Source of the DNA: Ignavibacteriales bacterium
GTDB lineage: Bacteria; Bacteroidota; Ignavibacteria; Ignavibacteriales; Melioribacteraceae
NCBI GenBank assembly: GCA_021740915.1
Contig: JAIOYW010000020.1
Location: 1-64,000, forward strand
Reading direction: 5' to 3'
Length of the DNA: 64,000 bases
Shown here: positions 1 to 8,164 of the stretch, piece after piece
How the letters are laid out: each line of letters begins with the position of its first letter
Numbering within the stretch: position 1 is the stretch's first letter
Program-made: the position numbers and the translations under genes
The notes under the pieces: generated by a model
The model's input: only the letters and a program-made list of their open reading frames with translations
Database searches by the model: none
Told to the model about the DNA's origin: nothing

Positions 1-233
1 AATTTGCATTGCCTGTAAGCGCGGTTGTTACGGTAAGGGTGTTTAATGCAATAGGCGAAGAAGTAGCCGTGCTGGGGAACAGGGAATATTCCCAGGGAAT
101 ACATGAAGAAGTATTCGGAGCAGAGTCCGTTTCGGGTTCACTTACAAGCGGGGTATATTTTTACACAATTGACGCCAAAGGCAGCGACGGCTCGACATTC
201 AGGTCGGTAAATAAAATGATGCTTCTGAAGTAA
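1..233 (+). CDS. C-terminal end of a T9SS-secreted protein (5' truncated by window)
   Basis: The frame is open from the window edge and ends at 233, so only the last 76 residues or so are visible. They match a type IX secretion type A sorting domain: a VRVFNAIGEEVAVL strand, a loop rich in G and S, then GVYFYTIDAKGSDG and a terminal KMMLLK. The same ending occurs in the subtilisin at 22659-26579 (GVYFYTVSYRGNDG ... KMILLK). In this family the domain directs export through the outer membrane and is usually removed or anchored. The cargo function cannot be told from this fragment. Confidence 0.85.
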   Translation, partial: FALPVSAVVTVRVFNAIGEEVAVLGNREYSQGIHEEVFGAESVSGSLTSGVYFYTIDAKGSDGSTFRSVNKMMLLK

Positions 234-261
234 TACCTGCCTCCTAACATAATTTACCCCC

Positions 262-298
262 AACGGGCTGCTCAGAAACGGGCAGCCCGTTCTGTTTT
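262..298 (+). terminator. Rho-independent terminator after T9SS cargo gene
   Basis: A perfect 10-bp stem (AACGGGCTGC at 262-271 with GCAGCCCGTT at 282-291) and a 10-nt loop are followed by a short T-rich run. It lies 29 nt after the stop at 233. A decayed look-alike occurs at 1846-1895. Confidence 0.85.
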
Positions 299-399
299 AA
301 ATGAAGGCGTTGAAATGTTACAAATAGATTTGTTTATATGTTACATGTTGATTAAATTTTACTTTACCTAACTATTATTACAATCAAATAGAGACCTTT

Positions 400-1560
400 G
401 TGTTACATAACAAAAATCATGATGCCGTATTTAAACATTTCGATTTGCAAATATTCAGCCCGGATAGTGGGTCTGATCTGACAGTTTTGATGATTAAACT
501 GGATTATCTGAGAAAAAAGAGGTGGATCGGCGCCACTCACCCGGCAATATTTTCCCAATTAAAACTTATTTTCAGTATGCTCGACAGTATAGGATCAGCC
601 CGGCTTGAAGGTAACCATACGACTATCGGGGAGTATGTTGAAATAAAGCTAAAAAATAAAAAAAGTAATGACGAAAAAATTATTGAGATCAGAAATTATG
701 AAGAAGCGATCGGGTTTATTGAGAAAAACGTAAAAAATAAAGAAATTAACAGGAATTTTTTAGGTGAGATTCATAAAATAATTGTAAAAAACTTAAACAG
801 GGAAGGAAGTAAATCCCCCGGGGAGTATAGAAAAAGTAATTTGTTGATAAATGGCTCCAATCATAGACCCCCTGATTATATTAAAGTTACAGAGTATATG
901 AACGAGCTTATAGGTTTCATTAATAAAAAAACACCGAGAAAATACGATTTATTAAAAACAGCTATTGTACACCATCGCTTTGTATGGATTCACCCTTTTG
1001 ATAATGGAAACAGCAGAACAGTAAGATTATTGACATATGCTATGCTTTTAAAGCTTGGCGCCAAGGAAGATGCTGGAAGAATATGGAATCCAACCGCAAT
1101 TTTTTGTGATGACAGAAAGAGTTACTATGAAGCATTATCATGGGCAGATGAGGGTACAGAGGAGGGAATTCTTAAATGGGGGGAATATTTTCTTAGTGGT
1201 TTAAAAAAAGAAATTGAAAAAATTGACAGAATGCTGGATTATGAATATTTATCAAAGACTATACTAACAGGCACTGTTGATTTAGCGCGGAAAAGAAAAT
1301 CAATTACAAATTTTCATAAAAAATTATTACTGATTGCTATTGATAAGCCAATATTTATGTCATCGGATGTTGAAAAACTCTATCCAGGGAAAAATCATTC
1401 CTATAGAGGAATTGCGCTGATCGGTCTTCGAAAAGAAAAATTAATAACAACCTTGAATAATAAAACAAAAAAATACATTATTCGATTATCCAATAATCAT
1501 TTGTTAAGGAGTTTAATTGAAGTTTTGAGTGAAAATGGCTTTATCCCATTCAAAGAATAA
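400..1560 (+). CDS. Fic family protein (AMPylase-like), class II with inhibitory helix
   Basis: The 386-residue protein starts at a GTG; the first internal ATG is at 490. Fic enzymes transfer AMP or another nucleotide onto target proteins. An inhibitory-helix signature, SARLEGN ([S/T]xxxE[G/N]), sits near residue 65, N-terminal to the Fic core. The core motif is HPFDNGNSRTVR with the catalytic His at residue 198. The canonical form is HxFx[D/E]GNGRxxR, so here the second Gly of the anion-binding loop is Ser and the acidic residue is Asn, while the two Arg remain. The C-terminal 110 residues resemble a winged-helix region. No antitoxin partner is adjacent. Fic fold is confident; activity is uncertain because of the loop change. 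Confidence 0.9.
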   Translation: MLHNKNHDAVFKHFDLQIFSPDSGSDLTVLMIKLDYLRKKRWIGATHPAIFSQLKLIFSMLDSIGSARLEGNHTTIGEYVEIKLKNKKSNDEKIIEIRNYEEAIGFIEKNVKNKEINRNFLGEIHKIIVKNLNREGSKSPGEYRKSNLLINGSNHRPPDYIKVTEYMNELIGFINKKTPRKYDLLKTAIVHHRFVWIHPFDNGNSRTVRLLTYAMLLKLGAKEDAGRIWNPTAIFCDDRKSYYEALSWADEGTEEGILKWGEYFLSGLKKEIEKIDRMLDYEYLSKTILTGTVDLARKRKSITNFHKKLLLIAIDKPIFMSSDVEKLYPGKNHSYRGIALIGLRKEKLITTLNNKTKKYIIRLSNNHLLRSLIEVLSENGFIPFKE

Positions 1561-2108
1561 TAATTAACTGTAGATATATTCGACTCCAACTCTAACATTA
1601 CTTCCTCCCGTTATTTAGTATCTGTAGCTGGCTTGCAGGCGCAAATCTCCGGCTTGGAATAAAAATCCCGTGTGAGACAGGCGAGATGAATGAATTCGAC
1701 CTCATCCCGTAAAATAAACATCCGGTTAAGCTGATAAATTGTAATTTTAATTGCATTACAAGAAAAGGAATTTTTGCACATAAAATACAATTGGTTCAGA
1801 ACATTCAGATTGGTGAACAAAAAGCAGCGTTGAAATCTTAATACAATTCACCCCACTGGCTGCTCAATCGGGCAGAAGGTCCTGTTGCTAAAATAAAAAC
1901 ACAATGCAGCAGCAACCATAAATTATAACGATTTTTAATTGTATCAGTGCGATATATTTGCATATGATGAATATTTAGTTTATATTTGGAATCGTTAGGC
2001 AGTAGATTCAGAAATAGATGTAAGTAGTAATCTCCATTCAACACTTCCACCCAGTTTTTAGAGTTCTGTCACAACAATCAATTAATTTAATTTATAGGAG
2101 CATCTGTA
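1561..2108. other. Intergenic region without a convincing gene
   Basis: The short open frames here have no ribosome binding site and no recognisable protein pattern. A stretch at 1846-1895 resembles the terminator at 262-298 in order (CCCC, CTGGCTGCTCA, GGGCAG, CCTGTTG) but has lost pairing in the outer stem, so it looks like a decayed copy. The last 60 bases are the leader of the cold-shock gene. Confidence 0.5.
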
Positions 2109-2321
2109 ATGTCAGAGCGCAAACAAGGATCTGTTAAATGGTTTAACAGTGTAAAAGGATTTGGTTTTATTACTCAAACAGACGGCGAAGATGTATTCGT
2201 ACACTTCAAATCAATAGTCGGTGACGGCTATAAATCTTTGGAAGAAAACGATAAAGTAGAATTTACCGTAACAAACGGTGCAAAGGGTCTTCAGGCTTCA
2301 GAAGTCAGAAAAATATCCTAA
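2109..2321 (+). CDS. Cold-shock protein, CspA family
   Basis: This 70-residue single cold-shock domain is a nucleic-acid chaperone that binds single-stranded RNA and DNA. Both RNA-binding motifs are intact: KGFGFI (RNP1-like) and VFVHF (RNP2-like), after the typical GSVKWFN start. The ATG is preceded by TAGGAGCATCTGTA, a good ribosome binding site. It is a single-gene unit with its own terminator. The gene is conserved enough that function is clear, but which csp paralogue it represents cannot be decided. Confidence 0.97.
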   Translation: MSERKQGSVKWFNSVKGFGFITQTDGEDVFVHFKSIVGDGYKSLEENDKVEFTVTNGAKGLQASEVRKIS

Positions 2322-2335
2322 ATATAAAATTCACG

Positions 2336-2376
2336 AAAAGCCGCCAGACTTAATTGTATGGCGGCTTTTTTTTTTG
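2336..2376 (+). terminator. Rho-independent terminator of the cold-shock gene
   Basis: An 11-bp stem (AAAAGCCGCCA with TGGCGGCTTTT) around a 12-nt loop runs into eleven T residues, 14 nt after the stop codon. Confidence 0.93.
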
Positions 2377-2674
2377 CCCGGAATTTCTGCGTAAATGTTT
2401 TTTATATCATTTCCGGAATATAAATTACCTCCGGGGCCATCGCTCTGCCAATGCTCACCACTAAAATAGATTTTTGCTTATCACTCAGAAATGAATTCCG
2501 GGTAAAGTTTTAGTAACCAATTAAAATCATGCCCTGAAATAATAAAAGTGTATTCCCTGGCGTTATATCCCTACCCTGACTTCCAAGGCAAAAACGGCTA
2601 AAGTGTTGTAATACAATAGGATAGATTTCGCCATAGGCACTACAGATTTTTGTAAGATGATATTTGAGTGGGAT

Positions 2675-2930
2675 TTATTTTATTTCGAAGGGCATGTTGT
2701 CTATCTTTTCACCCATGATCTGATATATTTTTCAGATGTGTTTAGTCACTGAAGAAAGCACACCATACCTTTTACCGGTCTTCTGGTCTAAGAGGATACT
2801 GCACCGAACATGGTGCAGTTCATTCTTTATTACTTCCGGTGAGAGCTTTTCATATTGTGTTTTTAAGGGTGTGTGAAATTTTAACGCAGCATCAATTCCC
2901 GGCAATTTCGCCTTTTCAAGTGCGCCAGAC
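2675..2930 (-). pseudogene. Decayed C-terminus of a DDE-type transposase
   Basis: Reading the minus strand from about 2930 downwards gives a continuous protein-like stretch ending ...YEKLSPEVIKNELHHV, LLDQKTGKRYGVLS, then an in-frame TGA at 2732-2734, then KIYQIMGEKIDNMPFEIK and a stop at 2675. The pattern (dipped K-T-G-K-R-Y-G, then K-I-Y-Q-I-M-G) is like the C-terminal ends of IS transposases of Bacteroidota-type genomes. Upstream, the reading continues only after frame changes. No start and no clear terminal repeats were found. The family assignment is open; that this is a dead gene is well supported. Confidence 0.55.
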
Positions 2931-3275
2931 TTTTTTTAATCGATAGTCTTTGTCAATCGCCCTTCGAAATTGAGTAAATGATCATAAGCAGACGAAATCT
3001 ACCCCTAATATCATTTTAGATTATAACCTCTGGTTTTACTTGCAAATTTCTTTTCCAGCGCCGGGGTCCAAATTAAAAAGATAGACATCACCGTGAAGCG
3101 ATTTAAAAACAATACCCGGACAACTCTTTCCCTGCATATATCCATTCTTCTTGTAGTTTTAATTAACAGTTATAATTTTTTTATATATCCGGCTTCCAAT
3201 TCATTTGCGGTAAACTAATTTAAGTATTTCGCCTTTCCTTCTGAAGTATTAAACTGAATGATAATAAACATGAAG

Positions 3276-3292
3276 TTGGCCAAGAATTTGCA
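3276..3292 (+). promoter_or_regulatory. Possible sigma-54 promoter of the 3361 operon
   Basis: TTGGC ... TTTGCA with GG at 3278-3279 and GC at 3290-3291, exactly 10 nt apart as sigma-54 (-24/-12) requires. The middle departs from the TGGCACG consensus. It lies about 70 nt before the response regulator start, giving a leader of about 58 nt. If real, the operon would be autoregulated. Confidence 0.5.
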
Positions 3293-3360
3293 AAAGCAAT
3301 TTAAACATAGAAACACCCAAGTCGTTTTGAGTAAGAATTCACATTGTATATATTAATATT

Positions 3361-4710
3361 ATGAATAAGGGAAATATTTTAATAATTGACGATGAAGCAG
3401 AAATTAGAAACCTGCTTTGCAAACTGTTACAGCTTGAAAGCTATTTAACACATACTGCTGAAACCATTAATAGTGGTCTAAAAATATTATCTGAAGAAGA
3501 AATTCAAGTACTAATTTTGGATGTTCGTCTTAAAGACATTAGTAGTATAGATTTCCTTCCCGAAATAAAGACTATATCCCCTTTAACAGAAGTTATATTG
3601 CTTACTGCTTACGGTAAAATTTCCGATGGAGTAAACTCAATTAAACTTGGTGCATTCGACTACATTACAAAAGGTGATGATGACGATAAAGTTATTCCGA
3701 CTGTTGAAAAAGCTCTTGAAAAAAATCGATTGGCTACACAGTTCTTGCGTTTACAAAAAAAATTTTCTAAACAATACAGTTTTGATAACATCAAAGGTGA
3801 TTCACCTATCATAAAAAGGGCGATTTCGCTTGCTCAAAGACTGACATCATCAGATACCACCGTTTTATTGAAAGGTGAAACCGGAACGGGTAAAGAAATT
3901 TTCGCTCAGTCAATACACTACAACAGCAATAGGGCTGACAAACAATTTATAGCAATTAATTGTAGCGCAATCCCGAATGAAATTTTAGAATCCGAATTAT
4001 TCGGATACAAAAAAGGAGCATTTACGGGTGCAAATTCATCTAAAAAAGGATTATTTGAGGAAGCTCACGAAGGGACTCTATTTTTAGACGAAATAAGTGA
4101 GATGACTTTTAGTCTTCAAGCAAAACTTTTACGCGTACTTGAAAATAAATCATTCATCAAACTCGGAGACTCCAAAGAAACTAAAATCAATGTAAGAATT
4201 ATTGCCGCAACTAATGTTAATATTGAGAAAGCAATTGAAGAAGGTTCTTTCCGTAAAGATTTATACTACCGTATCAGTACCTTTATAATAGAACTACCTT
4301 CTTTGCGTGAGCGGGAAGAAGATATTCCAATTCTAACAGATTTTTTTATCAATTATTACTCGATAAAACTAAATAAACCAATACTTAAAATCGAACCGGA
4401 TTTTTTTAATAGACTTCGAAAATACAAATTTCCTGGAAATATCCGTGAGTTGAAAAATATTTGCGAACGCGTAGTAATTCTATCAGATAGGGGAGCTATT
4501 CTTACCGATTACCTGCCCCAAGAATTTTTTAACAAATCATTTGATTTTATCTCCGATAGTAATGACTTTTCAATTTCATCTATTGAGAAACAACAGATTA
4601 AAAAAGTACTTTTAATGACGGACAACAATAAAAATAAAGCCGCAGAATTGCTCGGTATCGGTTTAACAACTCTTTACCGAAAAATTGAACAATATAATAT
4701 TGATATATAA
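3361..4710 (+). CDS. Sigma-54-dependent response regulator (NtrC/AtoC family)
   Basis: A 449-residue transcriptional activator with three domains in the usual order. Receiver, 1-120: acidic pocket D10/D11, phosphorylated D54, T82 and K104. AAA+ ATPase, about 135-370: Walker A GETGTGKE, the sigma-54 contact loop GAFTGA, and Walker B TLFLDE. Fis-type helix-turn-helix at the C-terminus: NKNKAAELLGIGLTTLYRKI. It starts at an ATG and ends 2 nt before the histidine kinase, so the two form one operon. Intact phosphorylation and GAFTGA motifs mean it should activate sigma-54 promoters; the best local target is 6666-6681, ahead of the potassium uptake genes. Confidence 0.97.
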   Translation: MNKGNILIIDDEAEIRNLLCKLLQLESYLTHTAETINSGLKILSEEEIQVLILDVRLKDISSIDFLPEIKTISPLTEVILLTAYGKISDGVNSIKLGAFDYITKGDDDDKVIPTVEKALEKNRLATQFLRLQKKFSKQYSFDNIKGDSPIIKRAISLAQRLTSSDTTVLLKGETGTGKEIFAQSIHYNSNRADKQFIAINCSAIPNEILESELFGYKKGAFTGANSSKKGLFEEAHEGTLFLDEISEMTFSLQAKLLRVLENKSFIKLGDSKETKINVRIIAATNVNIEKAIEEGSFRKDLYYRISTFIIELPSLREREEDIPILTDFFINYYSIKLNKPILKIEPDFFNRLRKYKFPGNIRELKNICERVVILSDRGAILTDYLPQEFFNKSFDFISDSNDFSISSIEKQQIKKVLLMTDNNKNKAAELLGIGLTTLYRKIEQYNIDI

Positions 4711-4712
4711 AG

Positions 4713-6590
4713 ATGCTTAATCTTAAATCAAAAATATATGCCGGACTGGCTATACTGATTTTGGTGATTGTGATTATTGCTTCTGCTAGCATTTATAATC
4801 TGAAAATCCTTTCGGCAGATTCCTCTGCAATCATACAAGATAATTATCACACTATTGACTACTCTTTTTTAATGCTTGCCAGACTTGACAATATTAATAA
4901 TAAACTTATTAAACTTTCACAAAATGATTCCAATTATACATTTCAAAATCAGAATCTAAGAATCGATATTAAGAAACATCTGGAAAGTTTTAATGCCTTA
5001 CTAAAACTGGAAGAAAATAACATTACAGAATCAGGTGAAGCAGAACTAGTTGACATACTTGCGAAAAATTTCGACCATGTTAAAGAGAATATTATTAAAG
5101 CAGTAGAAAATGATTCCGGTTATATGACACCCACCATAGTAAACTCTATTAGTGCCTCAAGAAGCACTATTCATGAAATCTACAAATTAAATATGCAAAG
5201 TATAATTCATAAAAACGACATAGCTGAACAGACTTCCTTAAATACAATTACATATATGCTGATAATATCATCGTTCAGTTTAATTATTATTTTGTTTTAT
5301 GTCATGCGTTTTCCCAATTATATAGTGGCGCCCATCAGAGAATTAACTGATAAAATCAGAGCTGTTTCTTCAAAACGATATGATCAAAAAATTACCATAA
5401 GATCAAGTGATGAAATAGGAGTTTTAACAAACTCTTTTAATCAAATGGCGGAAAGATTAAAAGAATATGAAGAACAGCATTTGGATCAACTATTGCTTGA
5501 AAAGAAAAGAATTGATAGTCTAGTGTATGGACTTAATGACGGGGTGATTTTATTAGATGAAAAACAAAATATAATTTTAATTAATACGACAGCAGAGCGT
5601 ATTATCTCGCTTGGAAGCGCTGAAATAGTTAATAAAAATATTTTATTGTTTTGCTCACAATCGAAAATAATGCAATTGATATGTTCTATAGTTTTTTCTG
5701 ATAAAACTAAATTTAATGAGAATTTTGAATCCTTGGATTTTTTTGACCACAAATCCAAGGAATATTATAATATCGATACTATAGAAATTAAGGATGATAA
5801 TAAAAATATAAACGGGGTTAGAATAAAAGGTCTTGTTATAATTTTAAGAAATGTTACACCGTTTAAAGAAAGAGATATTGCCAAAACAAATATGCTCGCA
5901 ACAGTTTCACACGAATTAAAAACCCCGATATCATCAATAAATCTCAGTCTTAAATTATTATCAAATACCCGCATTGGAGATTTGAATAGTGAACAGAAAA
6001 AACTAATTGAATCAATTTCGCAACAGAACAAAAAACTACTTAGGGTTGTTAATGAAATTCTGGATTTCTCGCAGGCAGAAACAGGTAGAATAAATCTCAT
6101 TATTGAAACTGTTGATCCGAGGCAAGTTGTTGACCTCGCTACTTCTGCACTAATGATGCTTATTTCAGAAAAAGAAATTAATCTTAAACTCGACATAATG
6201 GATAATCCGCCATTAATTAAAGCTGATCTTGAAAAATCCGTTTGGATACTTGTGAACATTCTCAATAATGCAATCCGTTATTCTTCTTTACAAGGTAAAA
6301 TAGTTTTAAGTCTGAAAACGGATGGGGGTTTCGTCAGATTTTCAGTGCTCGATTATGGACCCGGAATATCCGAAGCTGATCAAGAAATTATATTTCGAAA
6401 ATTTATAAAGGATAAAACCGGGTATTTTAAAGGAACTGGACTTGGTTTGGCTATCGCAAAAGAGTTTGTAGAATCACAAGGCGGCAAAATATGGGTTGAT
6501 AGCCTGATTGCAAACGGTAGTCAATTCCATTTTATTCTGCCAATCGCACAACATCAAAATTTCCATTCTGAAACCACTTTGTCAAAATGA
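4713..6590 (+). CDS. Membrane sensor histidine kinase, partner of the 3361 regulator
   Basis: A 625-residue kinase. Residues 7-28 and 178-198 are membrane helices around an extracytoplasmic sensor of about 150 residues. HAMP linker follows (about 199-255), then a PAS-like domain (270-385), the HisKA helix with SHELKTP and phosphorylated H400, and the HATPase domain with N-box NILNNAIRYS, DYGPGI and GTGLGLAI. Its ATG is 2 nt after the regulator stop. The sensor domain is a helical bundle of the chemoreceptor type by appearance; the signal is unknown, but the gene order points to potassium or osmotic status. The stop codon lies within the candidate enhancer at 6578-6594. Confidence 0.95.
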   Translation: MLNLKSKIYAGLAILILVIVIIASASIYNLKILSADSSAIIQDNYHTIDYSFLMLARLDNINNKLIKLSQNDSNYTFQNQNLRIDIKKHLESFNALLKLEENNITESGEAELVDILAKNFDHVKENIIKAVENDSGYMTPTIVNSISASRSTIHEIYKLNMQSIIHKNDIAEQTSLNTITYMLIISSFSLIIILFYVMRFPNYIVAPIRELTDKIRAVSSKRYDQKITIRSSDEIGVLTNSFNQMAERLKEYEEQHLDQLLLEKKRIDSLVYGLNDGVILLDEKQNIILINTTAERIISLGSAEIVNKNILLFCSQSKIMQLICSIVFSDKTKFNENFESLDFFDHKSKEYYNIDTIEIKDDNKNINGVRIKGLVIILRNVTPFKERDIAKTNMLATVSHELKTPISSINLSLKLLSNTRIGDLNSEQKKLIESISQQNKKLLRVVNEILDFSQAETGRINLIIETVDPRQVVDLATSALMMLISEKEINLKLDIMDNPPLIKADLEKSVWILVNILNNAIRYSSLQGKIVLSLKTDGGFVRFSVLDYGPGISEADQEIIFRKFIKDKTGYFKGTGLGLAIAKEFVESQGGKIWVDSLIANGSQFHFILPIAQHQNFHSETTLSK

Positions 6591-6594
6591 CAAA
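6578..6594 (+). promoter_or_regulatory. Candidate enhancer (activator binding palindrome) for the potassium operon
   Basis: TTTGTCA-AAA-TGACAAA is a perfect inverted repeat with 7-bp arms. A second TGACAAA half-site is at 6632-6638, next to an ACAG...CTGT pair. These lie about 30-90 bases upstream of the -24 element, a usual distance for an NtrC-type activator. Binding by the 3361 product is inferred. Confidence 0.55.
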
Positions 6595-6665
6595 ATTAGT
6601 ATTCCATTCTTCTCAAAAACACAGTATTAACTGACAAATTCTGTTGATATTATAACCAACTGTTA

Positions 6666-6681
6666 TGGCACGCGGTTTGCA
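6666..6681 (+). promoter_or_regulatory. Sigma-54 promoter (-24/-12)
   Basis: TGGCACGCGGTTTGCA matches the sigma-54 consensus TGGCACGNNNNTTGCW at every fixed position, with GG at 6667-6668 and GC at 6679-6680. It directly follows a sigma-54 activator/kinase pair and faces the potassium uptake genes. Transcription would start near 6692, one base before the ATG of the small ORF at 6693. Confidence 0.9.
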
Positions 6682-6692
6682 TATTTAGAACC

Positions 6693-6806
6693 ATGTTTGA
6701 GATTCTTAAAGTTGGGTTTGCAATTCTTCTAATGATATATCTTTCGGCAATAGCAATAATTTTAGGAGTATTTATTGTCTTATTCTTACTCTCAATGGTA
6801 ATATAA
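6693..6806 (+). CDS. Small hydrophobic peptide (37 residues) upstream of KtrB-like gene
   Basis: ATG at 6693 opens a 37-codon frame: MFEILKVGFAILLM, then a hydrophobic helix rich in I, L and V, ending LLSMVI. Its TAA (6804-6806) abuts the ATG of the transporter gene at 6807 with no gap. One membrane helix fills almost the whole peptide, as in KdpF of the Kdp potassium pump, but no sequence identity is claimed. The expected sigma-54 start point is near 6692, so a message would be leaderless at this ATG; translation might instead begin at the ATG at 6732. Coding status rests on position and composition. Confidence 0.55.
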   Translation: MFEILKVGFAILLMIYLSAIAIILGVFIVLFLLSMVI

Positions 6807-8150
6807 ATGCACAAAATTATAAATAGGTTATTTACCCCTGTACAGTTAATTCAAGTAGGATTTGTGTTGCTAATTCTTCTAGGCACTTTCTTGCTAATGC
6901 TCCCAATATCAACTTCCTCTAATGAATCTCAGTCTTTTATTGATGCACTTTTTACATCGACTTCTGCAGTTTCAACAACCGGATTAATTGTTGTTGATAC
7001 CGGCTCTTATTATTCATTATTCGGTGAAACCGTTATCCTAATTTTAATCCAAATCGGTGGATTGGGATATATGATTTTGTTTGTGCTTATAACTCTTTTA
7101 CTACGAAACAAACTTTCAATCACCGGTAAGAAATATTTAAGAGAATCGATATCACGCTTATCGAATATTGATCTTATTAGGTTCGTAAAATTGACTATTA
7201 TGTTCACGATTTCATTTGAGGCATTAGGCACCGTTTTATATACCGTTGTATTCATAAATCATTTTGATACTTCAGATGTAATATTTATTTCTCTTTTCCA
7301 CTCTGTATCAGCATTCTGTACAGCCGGGTTTTCACTCTTTCCTAACAGCCTTTCCGACTACGGGATAAATTGGTTAATTAATTTAAACACTTTCGTTTTA
7401 GTAATCGGCGGCTCAATCGGTTTTTTTGTCATTTATGATATTTCTCATTACTTAAAAAGATTTTTTAAACGGGAACCTATAAAAAGGTTTTCTCTACAAA
7501 CCAAAATTGTGTTAACCACATCATTAATTTTATACGCGGTAGGTGCAGTGTTACTGTTTTTTTTCGAAAATGATAAATTCACAAATAATTTTTTTGATAA
7601 AATACTTTATAGTGCCTTCCAGTCAATCACTGCTTCAACAACAGTCGGTTTTAATACGGTTGATATTGGACTGCTTACGAATGCAAGTCTATTTGTGATT
7701 ATCGTTCTGATGTTTATAGGCGGTTCTCCGGGAAGTACAGCCGGGGGTATAAAGACAACTAATCTTGTTGTCTTCTCAAAATTTGCTATTGCTGCTTTAC
7801 GAGAAAGGAAATATGTTGCTGTATTCAAACGAACAATTAATTCCACATTATTTCAAAAAGCCGTAGCTCAAATATTTATCGCAGTTATTTCTATTCTCTT
7901 TTTTACATTGATTCTTACTGTTAGTGAACAAATCGATTTTATAAAAATACTTTTTGAATCAGTTTCTGCTTTCGGAACTATCGGTTTATCTACCGGAATA
8001 ACTTCTAATCTTTCATCAATTGGTAAAATATCAATTATTGCATTAATGCTGATCGGCAGAATCGGGCCCCTTGTTATCGGTCTTTCTGTGATTCCGAAAA
8101 TTCAAAATAATAATTACATTTATCCAGAGGAAGAAATACTAATATCATAG
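6807..8150 (+). CDS. Potassium uptake channel subunit, KtrB/TrkH family
   Basis: A 447-residue integral membrane protein of the Trk/Ktr/HKT superfamily. The four selectivity-loop repeats are visible: STTGLIV near 52, SAFCTAGFSLFP near 170, STTVGFNTVDIG near 277 and SAFGTIGLSTG near 390, each between hydrophobic segments, with the conserved Gly of each filter present. Length fits KtrB (about 440) better than TrkH (about 480). It is translated straight after the 37-residue peptide and is followed 14 nt later by the RCK subunit. Expression is probably sigma-54 dependent. Confidence 0.95.
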   Translation: MHKIINRLFTPVQLIQVGFVLLILLGTFLLMLPISTSSNESQSFIDALFTSTSAVSTTGLIVVDTGSYYSLFGETVILILIQIGGLGYMILFVLITLLLRNKLSITGKKYLRESISRLSNIDLIRFVKLTIMFTISFEALGTVLYTVVFINHFDTSDVIFISLFHSVSAFCTAGFSLFPNSLSDYGINWLINLNTFVLVIGGSIGFFVIYDISHYLKRFFKREPIKRFSLQTKIVLTTSLILYAVGAVLLFFFENDKFTNNFFDKILYSAFQSITASTTVGFNTVDIGLLTNASLFVIIVLMFIGGSPGSTAGGIKTTNLVVFSKFAIAALRERKYVAVFKRTINSTLFQKAVAQIFIAVISILFFTLILTVSEQIDFIKILFESVSAFGTIGLSTGITSNLSSIGKISIIALMLIGRIGPLVIGLSVIPKIQNNNYIYPEEEILIS

Positions 8151-8164
8151 CGAAGGGAAATAAC

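Larger units (their letters stand above)
2322..3360. other. Long gene-poor region holding a transposase relic and the 3361 promoter
   Basis: Roughly 1 kb without an intact gene. It contains the cold-shock terminator (2336-2376), a decayed transposase on the minus strand (2675-2930, perhaps reaching 3060 in other frames) and a possible sigma-54 promoter at 3276-3292. I see nothing else that can be supported. Confidence 0.6.

Noticed and set aside
1611-2050. Two minus-strand open frames of about 70 residues
   Set aside because: No ribosome sites, no domain pattern, and composition like spacer DNA; one overlaps the decayed terminator.
5765-6265. 166-residue minus-strand frame inside the histidine kinase
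   Set aside because: It is the antisense shadow of conserved HisKA/HATPase coding sequence.
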